NCBI GenBank assembly: GCA_902796775.1
Contig: CADBQK010000205.1
Coordinates: forward strand, 1-5,018
DNA from: an uncultured Lachnospiraceae bacterium
GTDB lineage: Bacteria > Bacillota_A > Clostridia > Lachnospirales > Lachnospiraceae
Direction of reading: 5' to 3'
Length of the DNA: 5,018 bases
Below the pieces are notes generated by a model. The model was not told where the DNA came from, did not search any database, and saw only the letters and a program-made list of their open reading frames with translations. The position numbers and the translations under genes were made by a program. Positions within the stretch are counted from its first letter, which is position 1, and each line of letters begins with the position of its first letter. This document shows, piece by piece, positions 1 to 5,018 of this stretch.

Positions 1-28
1 CCGATGTCTGGTAGGGTATGAAGGCCTC

Positions 29-670
29 TTGAAACCTTTCGAATTACAGATTCCACAATTTAAAGGGGATGATGTTCTGAATGACAGACAGCTTTTAGAA
101 GAAGCTGTCTGGAAAGAAATCTATCAGGATATGCTGAAAAGAAGCGGCCGTATCATGGCTGAAAAATTTTCTGATCAAAAGAAAATTCTGGATAAAGAAG
201 CCGGAATGCTATGGTCACGTTATTTCAAAAACCGACAAGACTGGAAAAATCATGATACAAAGATGGAGAAGTATGAAGAAAACTCTGACAGAATGGATAA
301 TTCTGACAGAAAATATCTTACTGCTGAGCGCCAGCGGTTGTTGGATGAGAGTGTTTCTCTGAAAAAAGACTTTGAGCAGCAGATCAATGAATGGATGAGA
401 CTTGAATTAGATATTCGTTTATACATCAGTACCATTGACAGAGGTGGCAATGTGCTGGCTTCTTTGACAGATGTGTCCAGGGAGGACAAAGAAAAAGCGA
501 CTATAGCAAAAAAAGAGATGCTTAAGATAATCTTTCCTGTTTTCTCTGCAGTAAAAGCATCCCTTTCTGAATTTAAAGAAAAAGGAAAAGAGAAAAAATA
601 TGAGGTCGGGGAAGAGCGGACTCAAGGATTTGAATTACAGAAAGAAATATTGAAAAAACTCTGGAATTGA
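29..670 (+). CDS. Helical, highly charged cytoplasmic protein of unknown function (possibly continues upstream of the window)
   Basis: I do not recognise this protein. As called it has 213 residues, is rich in Lys, Glu, Asp and Gln, has no cysteine, no signal peptide and no membrane span, and should be mostly alpha-helical with coiled-coil stretches (about residues 15-135 and 150-213). The start is uncertain. The first usable start in frame is TTG at 29, preceded only by a weak AAGG at 21-24, and the frame is open back to base 2, so the true start may lie outside the window. In favour of the TTG, the N-terminus carries an Ile-Pro-Gln-Phe motif at residues 8-11, close to where the small protein at 4339 has Ile-Pro-Glu-Phe. 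It lies 68 bases ahead of two membrane proteins and a predicted toxin. A chaperone, adaptor or secretion accessory role would fit a soluble helical protein in this place, but that is inference from position only. Confidence 0.75.
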   Translation: MKPFELQIPQFKGDDVLNDRQLLEEAVWKEIYQDMLKRSGRIMAEKFSDQKKILDKEAGMLWSRYFKNRQDWKNHDTKMEKYEENSDRMDNSDRKYLTAERQRLLDESVSLKKDFEQQINEWMRLELDIRLYISTIDRGGNVLASLTDVSREDKEKATIAKKEMLKIIFPVFSAVKASLSEFKEKGKEKKYEVGEERTQGFELQKEILKKLWN

Positions 671-697
671 CGAAAGGGAGCCTTTGCAACTAATTAC

Positions 698-703
698 TAT
701 AAT
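698..703 (+). promoter_or_regulatory. Candidate -10 box (TATAAT) upstream of the membrane-protein pair
   Basis: A perfect TATAAT hexamer sits 35 bases before the start codon at 739, which would give a leader of roughly 29 bases containing the AAGGGG ribosome site. The -35 region is poor. The only good match, TTGACG at 667-672, is 25 bases upstream, too far for a standard sigma-70/SigA promoter, and hexamers at 16-18 base spacing are purine-rich and unlike TTGACA. There is no TG extension. If real, it is a weak or activator-dependent promoter that lets genes 2-5 be transcribed apart from gene 1. Confidence 0.35.
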
Positions 704-716
704 ATGGTCATATTAT
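699..716. promoter_or_regulatory. 18-bp inverted repeat overlapping the -10 box; candidate operator
   Basis: The sequence is ATAATATG-GT-CATATTAT: two perfectly complementary 8-base arms around a 2-base centre. It shares bases 699-703 with the candidate -10 hexamer and covers the expected transcription start. A near-perfect dyad at that place is what a homodimeric repressor site looks like. As RNA the two-base loop would make a poor hairpin, and no T-run follows, so a terminator is unlikely. The region is AT-rich, so chance cannot be excluded. Confidence 0.4.
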
Positions 717-738
717 TTGAAAGCATAAGGGGAAGATT

Positions 739-1518
739 ATGGAAAAAAACAGTAAGTTACCGGTTATTGTCCTGGGAGTAATAATTGCCGCTTGTTTGAT
801 TATTTTTTTATTAATGAACAAAGGCGGATCTGATGACGCAGAAGATACTACAGCAGCTTTTACGGAAGAGTATTCTGATTCTGAACAGGGTGAACAGGAG
901 GAAGAATCTGAAGAAGCGGAGGATGATCAGGCGGAAGCGGATTCTTATGATAGCGGTACATCTGAAGTTGCTTACACCCAAAATGATTATCCTGATACAA
1001 GTGCATGCTTAACCCCGGATGCTTTCGAGGTTTATTATGCAGATACTTTCTCATTTGGATACCCTAAATATATTTTTAACAACGCTTATATTAATGAATC
1101 TGAGGGAGTCTATGAATTCTGGTATGATGATGATTATCGGCTTACCATTACTGAAACTGCAGCAGAATATAATGCAAAAAAGAGTGCCCATGAAATATAT
1201 GAGCAATTATTGACAAACTATTCATACATTTATTTCCAGAGGGATGTTAAGGATTTGGACGATCACGATATGTGTCGTGCCTTGGTAGGAGGTTATTATC
1301 CTGAGACCGGGCAAGGCGAATATAATATAGTTGCCAGTGATGGAGAAACGACCTATCAGCTAACGGTAACATATCCGGATGCTAATCCGGAGGATGAATA
1401 TAAAGAAGTAAACTATATAGTTGATTGTATTTACAGATTTTGTTCTTTCGGCGGGGGAACATATCAACCCAGGACCTGGGATCAATTTTTAGTAGATGAT
1501 ATGGGGGAGAAAAAATAA
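739..1518 (+). CDS. Single-pass membrane protein with acidic stalk and an exported C-terminal domain, function unknown
   Basis: This 259-residue protein starts at ATG 739 behind a strong AAGGGGAA site (727-734). Residues 1-6 are a short Lys-containing N-terminus. Residues about 7-26 form one hydrophobic helix followed by Asn-Lys, suggesting the rest lies outside the cell. Residues 31-75 are a low-complexity stalk of Asp, Glu and Ser. Residues about 78-245 form a compact aromatic-rich domain with many Tyr, a FSFGYPKYIF stretch at 104-113 and four cysteines (90, 179, 230, 235) that could form disulfides. The pattern faintly recalls PsbP-like beta domains on clostridial cell-surface proteins, but I cannot assign a family. 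Its stop codon overlaps the start of the next gene (TAATG), so the two are translationally coupled and probably made in fixed proportion. Both share the layout of one helix, an acidic or Glu-rich stalk and an outer domain, so they may act together at the surface, for example as partner receptors or as protection against the gene 4 toxin. That role is inferred. Confidence 0.88.
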   Translation: MEKNSKLPVIVLGVIIAACLIIFLLMNKGGSDDAEDTTAAFTEEYSDSEQGEQEEESEEAEDDQAEADSYDSGTSEVAYTQNDYPDTSACLTPDAFEVYYADTFSFGYPKYIFNNAYINESEGVYEFWYDDDYRLTITETAAEYNAKKSAHEIYEQLLTNYSYIYFQRDVKDLDDHDMCRALVGGYYPETGQGEYNIVASDGETTYQLTVTYPDANPEDEYKEVNYIVDCIYRFCSFGGGTYQPRTWDQFLVDDMGEKK

Positions 1519-2363
1519 TGAAATGTCCTTATTGTGGCAGTAAAAATCAAGATGACGCTTTGTTCTGTGCACATTGTGGTGAGAAATTACAAAATGCTGA
1601 TGAGCATATCGTGGATGATCCTGCAGATGATTATTCTGATGATGACTTTGGCGATGATTTCGGTGATGATTTCGAAGACGATGATATGAAGGTTTCTAAA
1701 ATCGCATTAGCAATATTAGGCCTTATTGTTGTAGCTACAATAGTTATTTTCATCATTGCTCTGTCCAAAACAAAAATCAGAGGAGGCAAGGATACACCGA
1801 CGCCTAAAGAAGCTGCTTCTACAACGGAAACTACGGAGAAAGCAAATGAGGAGGCAGAGACCGAAACAGAAGAGCCACCGGAGGAGGAAACGGAAGAGAT
1901 ACCCCAGGTCACAGAGAGCGAAATCCCTGTTATGTGTGCAGCCAGTGAAGGCTTGGCCTATGCAGAGGATATTGAGCCTCTGGAGTATAATGGCCATGTA
2001 TATGGTGTCTTCAATTTTCATGAACTTGGACTGGAGTCCTTTGATGAATGTGAAGATTTCTGCAGAAAGATAGGAGGTCACCTGGCGGTTATCGAATCAG
2101 AAGAGGAGAATAAAGCAGTATATCAGTATTTGCTTAAAAATGACAGAGATCATACTTTTATTGGCTTTACGGACCAAGAAGAGGAAGGTATTTGGGAATG
2201 GGTAGATTACTCAGATGTATTATATACCAACTGGTCAGCCGGGCAGCCCAATAATAAGAAAGGGAAAGAGAATTATGCCCAATATGACGGAAAAAAGGGC
2301 GGTACCTGGAATGATGCGGAGTTTGGTGCTCAATCCTGGCGTTTCTTATGCGAGTGGGAATAA
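1518..2363 (+). CDS. Zinc-ribbon / transmembrane / C-type-lectin domain surface protein
   Basis: This 281-residue protein has four parts. Residues 3-20 are a zinc ribbon (CxxC at 3/6 and 17/20). Residues 33-56 are almost all Asp and include a DDFG triplet repeat. Residues about 62-82 form the single membrane helix, which puts the ribbon in the cytoplasm. Residues 85-135 are a Glu/Thr/Pro stalk, and about 153-281 are an outer C-type lectin-like domain. Lectin hallmarks visible are Cys182 followed by GGHLAVIES, IGF at 215-217, WEW at 226-228, NW at 238-239, QPN at 243-245, Glu251, WND at 264-266 and the terminal FLCE. Cys182 and Cys278 should form the conserved long disulfide; the second canonical pair is replaced by aromatic residues. 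QPN is neither the mannose-type EPN nor the galactose-type QPD, so sugar preference cannot be read off, and bacterial members may bind proteins instead. The start is fixed by the one-base overlap with the previous gene and by GGGGGAG at 1503-1509. The lectin call is strong; its role next to a toxin gene is inference. Confidence 0.93.
   Translation: MKCPYCGSKNQDDALFCAHCGEKLQNADEHIVDDPADDYSDDDFGDDFGDDFEDDDMKVSKIALAILGLIVVATIVIFIIALSKTKIRGGKDTPTPKEAASTTETTEKANEEAETETEEPPEEETEEIPQVTESEIPVMCAASEGLAYAEDIEPLEYNGHVYGVFNFHELGLESFDECEDFCRKIGGHLAVIESEEENKAVYQYLLKNDRDHTFIGFTDQEEEGIWEWVDYSDVLYTNWSAGQPNNKKGKENYAQYDGKKGGTWNDAEFGAQSWRFLCEWE
1641..1676 (+). repeat. Three tandem 12-base units encoding DDFG-DDFG-DDFE
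   Basis: The unit GATGAYTTYGGY occurs at 1641-1652 and 1653-1664, and with a changed last codon at 1665-1676. It encodes residues 42-53 of the zinc-ribbon lectin protein, in the acidic cytoplasmic stretch just before the membrane helix. Copies differ mainly at third codon positions, so this is an old rather than recent duplication. Repeat number could vary between strains by slippage without breaking the frame. Confidence 0.8.
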
Positions 2364-2438
2364 TGAGATGACAATGCCGGATTTATGGAAAAGACGATGT
2401 TTTGCAAGTGAAAATTGCATTAAAAAAGGATAATAACC

Positions 2439-4337
2439 ATGGCATTTGAAAACGAATGGTCAACTTTAAACCGAATGTCTGCTGAAATGGCAGGCCTTCG
2501 AAATGAACTGGATTATTTAAGAGCACGATATGATTCTCTTCAAAACGAATTATCTGCTATTGTGCCTGACTATGATGAGGAAGGTAACGATCTTACGGAA
2601 GCTTACAGGGCTTCTATAGAAGCAGATATTTCAAGGACAGAAAGACAGATTAATGCTGCTGAAAATCAAATATACAGTATTTCAAGCAATGCGTCTTCGA
2701 TGGCCAGCCGGTATTCAAACGGAAGCGCTGAATATACGAGGCTGGCTTCTGATCATAACCAGGCAGCTTCTCAGCTTCAAGGATTAACGAATTATCGTTT
2801 CGGAGCCGCAACAGCAAGGGCGGGAAGTAATGCGGCAGCTCAACATAGTCAGCATTATAATTCCCTGGCAAACGAAATGATGAAACTTGCTTCTGCTGCA
2901 CAACAGGTTGCTACAGGTGGATCACCATCAGGGGGACCCGGTGAAATTTCCGCCTACGGAGGATTTAGTAATCCGACAACAAGCTCACGCGGAGGACAAG
3001 GAGCAGGGGGAAAAGCAAACCATTCTACAGTCAGTTCGGGCAACCCGCATGGAGCGAGGGGAACAGGAGGGAAAACAGTTTCTCAAGGACAACAGGTGCG
3101 TCCCTCGAATGGGGATCCCGAACATTCAGAGACCCAGACCCGTTTGGATTCGGGCCGCAGGGTGGTGAATGATTCCATGCTGGGATTTTTGGCGATGCAT
3201 GGCCTTCCTTCAAATAATGGACAACCAGATTTCTCTTCCGTTTCCCACGGGACGGTTTCAGGTGATTTCTCAGGCTCGGATACCAATAATAAGGCCGACG
3301 CTGCTTTTGCAAAACAAAACGGAATGTCGATACAGGATGCTTGCAATTATCGTACACAGAACAATCTTGCATGGGCTGTGAATTCCACAGGCACACAGGC
3401 AAATTTGGTTCCCACCTCTATTGTCGGGACATATTCAAATCACAGTCCTGCTGCTAGTGCGCCGGCAAGGGCAGATTCAAAAGCCGGCTCTTCGATTGCT
3501 CATACCAATCAGTACAACGATGAGTTACTTAATTTCGCCTTAAAAACGAATACGAAAGAAGGATACAGAGCATATCTTAAAACAGCAAATCTTGTAGCCA
3601 ATGCAGATTTCGGTAATCTGGATGTGAGAACAGCCAGAGACATAACCCTGGGGATTTATGAGACAAAAGAGATGTTTCCGGATCTCGATCTGAGATTTAC
3701 CGGGTCTCTTCAATCACGAAATGATATTATTGAGAAGGGCCTAACCGACATGTATATGGATAGCCTGAGACAAGCTAACCCTGGGGTCCCCGATCAGATG
3801 CTGCAACCAACTGCTCAGCAATTTGTGGCAAAAACCATGAGACAGTTAGAGCCATCGCAGAGAACAATTGCTGCATCAATCACTAATAATAATCTTGAAG
3901 GATTTCCGGATTCTGTTATTGAAGCAATGAACAGTATAACGATCAATGAAGCTTATGGTAATAACTATGAGTCCTTTGTGAAGGTAAGGGAAGGTAATGT
4001 TAATAGTGGATGGAAACCACAGAATTGTTATAGCCCGAAAGCTACTGTTGATCATGAGTTAGGGCATCAAATCGATTATATGGTAAATGCTCGTAATGAT
4101 CCGGATATCATAACCTGGTATAATGATTTTATGAAAATCGATGATGCAAAAAAAGGAAGTGTACTATCAGGTTATGCAGCGGATAAAATAGAGGAGTTTA
4201 TTGCAGAATCATGGTCCGAATACAGAAATAATCCACAATGCAGAGAGTGCGCAAAAAAGGTGTCAGAAAAAATGATCAAACTATATGATGAGAAGAAGGC
4301 ACCTGTCCTGTCAAAAATATTAAGGAGAAAAACTTAG
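2439..4337 (+). CDS. Modular polymorphic-toxin-like protein with C-terminal lethal-factor-type zinc metallopeptidase domain
   Basis: This 632-residue protein starts at ATG 2439 behind AAAAAAGGA (2422-2430). Residues 1-158 are helical and coiled-coil, with Asn-Tyr-Arg-Phe-Gly at 118-122, and probably serve trafficking. Residues 159-240 are a Gly/Ser/Asn-rich linker. Residues about 255-345 resemble an HNH/Endo VII nuclease toxin that has lost key residues (separate entry). Residues about 355-632 end in a zincin: HELGH at 539-543 gives the two His ligands and catalytic Glu540; Glu586 is the likely third zinc ligand, and Tyr579, seven residues before it, matches the catalytic Tyr of anthrax lethal factor (Tyr728/Glu735). 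His543 to Glu586 is 43 residues, against 45 in lethal factor. Cys601 and Cys604 form a CxxC near the end. There is no signal peptide or membrane span, so a dedicated secretion system is likely; I see no WXG or convincing LXG motif, though a type VII-like route is the leading guess. The substrate is unknown. The last codons contain the ribosome site of the next gene. Confidence 0.88.
   Translation: MAFENEWSTLNRMSAEMAGLRNELDYLRARYDSLQNELSAIVPDYDEEGNDLTEAYRASIEADISRTERQINAAENQIYSISSNASSMASRYSNGSAEYTRLASDHNQAASQLQGLTNYRFGAATARAGSNAAAQHSQHYNSLANEMMKLASAAQQVATGGSPSGGPGEISAYGGFSNPTTSSRGGQGAGGKANHSTVSSGNPHGARGTGGKTVSQGQQVRPSNGDPEHSETQTRLDSGRRVVNDSMLGFLAMHGLPSNNGQPDFSSVSHGTVSGDFSGSDTNNKADAAFAKQNGMSIQDACNYRTQNNLAWAVNSTGTQANLVPTSIVGTYSNHSPAASAPARADSKAGSSIAHTNQYNDELLNFALKTNTKEGYRAYLKTANLVANADFGNLDVRTARDITLGIYETKEMFPDLDLRFTGSLQSRNDIIEKGLTDMYMDSLRQANPGVPDQMLQPTAQQFVAKTMRQLEPSQRTIAASITNNNLEGFPDSVIEAMNSITINEAYGNNYESFVKVREGNVNSGWKPQNCYSPKATVDHELGHQIDYMVNARNDPDIITWYNDFMKIDDAKKGSVLSGYAADKIEEFIAESWSEYRNNPQCRECAKKVSEKMIKLYDEKKAPVLSKILRRKT
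3201..3473 (+). other. Segment within the toxin gene resembling a degenerate HNH/Endo VII (WHH-type) nuclease toxin domain
   Basis: Residues 255-345 of the protein follow the layout I know from HNH/Endo VII toxin tips of clostridia: a Pro-Asp-Phe-Ser lead-in (263-266), an Ala-Asp-rich helix (286-291), Gly-Met-Ser (295-297), Asn-Asn-Leu plus Trp312, then Leu-Val-Pro-Thr-Ser-Ile (323-328) and a late Asn-His (334-335). Working members usually read Trp-His-Glu, then Gln-Leu-Val-Pro, then a His followed by Gly-Gly. Here Trp312 is followed by Ala-Val, and the Gly-Gly is Ser-Pro, so catalysis is unlikely. The family likeness is from memory and needs a profile search. Confidence 0.5.
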
Positions 4338-4338
4338 A

Positions 4339-4515
4339 ATGAAGATTAAAATTCCAGAATTTGAGATGCAAGAAGTAGAGATTAGAGAAACATATATTGA
4401 TGAAAATGGACGTCACCAGGAAAGAATAAAAAAAGTATCGATTCCTACGGGAAAAGTGTTAGATTCAGATAATAGTGAGGATGTGGATACAGCCCATTAT
4501 GACAAGGGAGAATAG
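4339..4515 (+). CDS. Small acidic protein of 58 residues, unknown function; candidate immunity or accessory protein of the toxin
   Basis: The start ATG is one base past the stop of the toxin gene, and its AAGGAG site (4322-4327) lies inside the toxin's last codons, 11 bases from the ATG, so the two are very likely co-translated. The 58-residue product has no signal peptide, membrane span or cysteine. Residues 1-42 alternate hydrophobic and charged residues around a likely turn (Asp-Glu-Asn-Gly, 21-24), suggesting beta strands; residues 45-58 are an acidic, probably disordered tail. The N-terminus begins Lys-Ile-Lys-Ile-Pro-Glu-Phe, echoing Ile-Pro-Gln-Phe near the start of the protein at 29-670. 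I do not recognise the family. A gene directly behind a toxin is often its immunity gene, but this is small for a metallopeptidase inhibitor, and a secretion partner is equally possible. Coding is supported by position, ribosome site and a clean frame. Confidence 0.72.
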   Translation: MKIKIPEFEMQEVEIRETYIDENGRHQERIKKVSIPTGKVLDSDNSEDVDTAHYDKGE

Positions 4516-4537
4516 CCTGCGGAACTAAACCGCAGGC
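4515..4537. terminator. Perfect 8-bp GC-rich hairpin between convergent genes; atypical terminator
   Basis: GCCTGCGG and CCGCAGGC form a perfect stem around the loop AACTAAA. The first G of the stem is the last base of the small gene's TAG stop codon. The + transcript continues AACACTCTAG, without a T-run, and the - transcript continues TATTCTCCC, with only scattered T. It is therefore not a textbook intrinsic terminator. Its place between two converging genes still suggests a bidirectional transcript end or an RNA-stabilising 3' hairpin. Confidence 0.6.
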
Positions 4538-4550
4538 AACACTCTAGAGC

Positions 4551-5018
4551 TCATCTTTTCCATTTCATCTGTGTGTCACACCAGCGAAGATAATCCTCTC
4601 TGGCAGATTTGATATAGCTTCTGCTGACGGGGATCAAGGCCTGATCCTTCATCAGAAAAGCATTTCCTTTTTTCTCCTTAACGTTTGTGAGATTAATGAT
4701 GAAGCTGGTGTGACATCTGGAAAACTCCGCTTTCGGTAAGTGCTGAAAGACTTCGGAAATCTTCTCATTGATCTGATAAGTTGAAGTCATTGTCACCAGA
4801 AGTGTTTTTCTGGCTTTTCGTTCAAAATACAGAATGTCTTTCAGGAGAAACCTGGTCATTCCCCCATGGATCACCCGGAAATAAATGGTTTCTTCTTCTT
4901 TATTCTTTTGGGCAAATAATTTGCCGAATATACTCTCCAGTCGGGCTTCAAACTGGTCTTTTATGACAAAATACATATGATCTGTCTCATACACGTCTGT
5001 CGCGTAATAGAGATAGTC
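4551..5018 (-). CDS. LytTR-family response regulator, C-terminal part (runs off the window edge)
   Basis: The frame is open to the last base of the window, so the gene is cut at its 5' end. A GTG at 4994 could be taken as a start, but translation before it reads Asp-Tyr-Leu-Tyr-Tyr-Ala-Thr-Asp-Val and joins smoothly to a receiver-domain end, so that GTG is probably internal. The first 40 or so visible residues look like the last strand and helix of a REC phosphoacceptor domain; Lys in Phe-Val-Ile-Lys-Asp would be the conserved Lys, with Asp where most receivers have Pro. The rest is a LytTR DNA-binding domain: Ile-Leu-Tyr-Phe-Glu, Phe-Ser-Arg-Cys-His-Thr-Ser-Phe-Ile-Ile-Asn-Leu, and Ile-Pro-Val-Ser-Arg-Ser-Tyr. 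The family (AgrA, VirR, ComE) usually works with a sensor histidine kinase to control peptide-signalled, virulence or bacteriocin genes. It is convergent with the toxin cluster and need not control it. The stop is TGA at 4551-4553. Confidence 0.93.
   Translation of the reverse strand, partial: DYLYYATDVYETDHMYFVIKDQFEARLESIFGKLFAQKNKEEETIYFRVIHGGMTRFLLKDILYFERKARKTLLVTMTSTYQINEKISEVFQHLPKAEFSRCHTSFIINLTNVKEKKGNAFLMKDQALIPVSRSYIKSAREDYLRWCDTQMKWKR

Noticed and set aside
671..738. LytTR-type direct repeats as a binding site for the neighbouring regulator
   Set aside because: I found no pair of ACnGTT-like repeats at 12-13 base spacing here or in 2364-2438.
781..816. Ile-Ala-Ala-Cys at residues 16-19 of gene 2 as a lipoprotein signal
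   Set aside because: The hydrophobic run continues seven residues past the Cys, as in a membrane helix; a lipobox Cys should end the hydrophobic part.
1716..2081. Antisense 121-codon frame opposite the zinc-ribbon lectin gene
   Set aside because: It mirrors the Glu/Thr-rich stalk codons of a clearly real gene, has no ribosome site and encodes a Cys/Phe-rich sequence with no protein-like pattern.
1974..2363. Lectin domain as the variable protein of a diversity-generating retroelement
   Set aside because: No reverse transcriptase, no template repeat and no near-duplicate of the C-terminal coding region is visible in the window.
2368..2433. A 21-residue frame (ATG 2368 to TAA 2433) in the gap before the toxin gene
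   Set aside because: It has no ribosome site and no recognisable content, and it overlaps the toxin's own ribosome site. The 75-base gap is otherwise plain.
2402..2434. TTGCAA and GATAAT as a promoter directly ahead of the toxin gene
   Set aside because: The spacing is 21 bases and the -10 would lie only five bases before the start codon, overlapping the ribosome site, so the hexamers are more likely chance.
2439..2915. WXG100 or LXG domain at the N-terminus of the toxin
   Set aside because: The helical character fits, but there is no W-x-G turn and no convincing L-x-G motif; the only Trp is at residue 7. Left as an unassigned trafficking domain.
4542..4552. Overlapping short palindromes CTCTAGAG and GAGCTC after the hairpin
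   Set aside because: These are short self-complementary sequences (including common restriction sites) with no loop or flanking structure; likely chance.

Overview
The window looks like chromosomal DNA of a low-to-moderate GC Firmicute, most probably a gut-type clostridium (Lachnospiraceae-like). The grounds are purine-rich Shine-Dalgarno sites, AT-leaning codon use, tightly packed co-directional genes, and a LytTR response regulator of clostridial type. This placement is by style only; no marker gene is present.

Five genes run on the + strand as one cluster. (1) At 29-670 is a charged, helical, cysteine-free soluble protein whose frame is open to the window edge. (2) At 739-1518 is a single-pass membrane protein with an acidic stalk and an exported domain. 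(3) At 1518-2363, overlapping gene 2 by one base (TAATG), is a protein with a cytoplasmic zinc ribbon, an acidic DDFG repeat, one membrane span, a Glu/Thr-rich stalk and a C-type-lectin domain. (4) At 2439-4337 is a 632-residue modular protein: a helical N-terminus, a Gly/Ser-rich linker, a segment resembling a catalytically dead HNH/Endo VII toxin domain, and a C-terminal zincin with HELGH plus a downstream Tyr/Glu pair spaced as in anthrax lethal factor. (5) At 4339-4515, almost touching gene 4, is a 58-residue acidic protein of unknown function. A GC-rich hairpin (4515-4537) closes the cluster. Beyond it, convergent on the - strand, lies the C-terminal part of a LytTR response regulator that runs off the window.

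The cluster reads most naturally as a polymorphic-toxin locus. Gene 4 is the effector. Gene 5 is a candidate immunity or accessory protein. Gene 1 is a candidate chaperone or adaptor. Genes 2 and 3 are membrane proteins exposing a compact domain and a lectin domain at the surface. The export route is not visible: gene 4 has no signal peptide and no clear WXG or LXG motif. A near-perfect palindrome over a consensus -10 box lies between genes 1 and 2 and may give genes 2-5 their own regulated promoter. These functional links are inference from gene order and domains.
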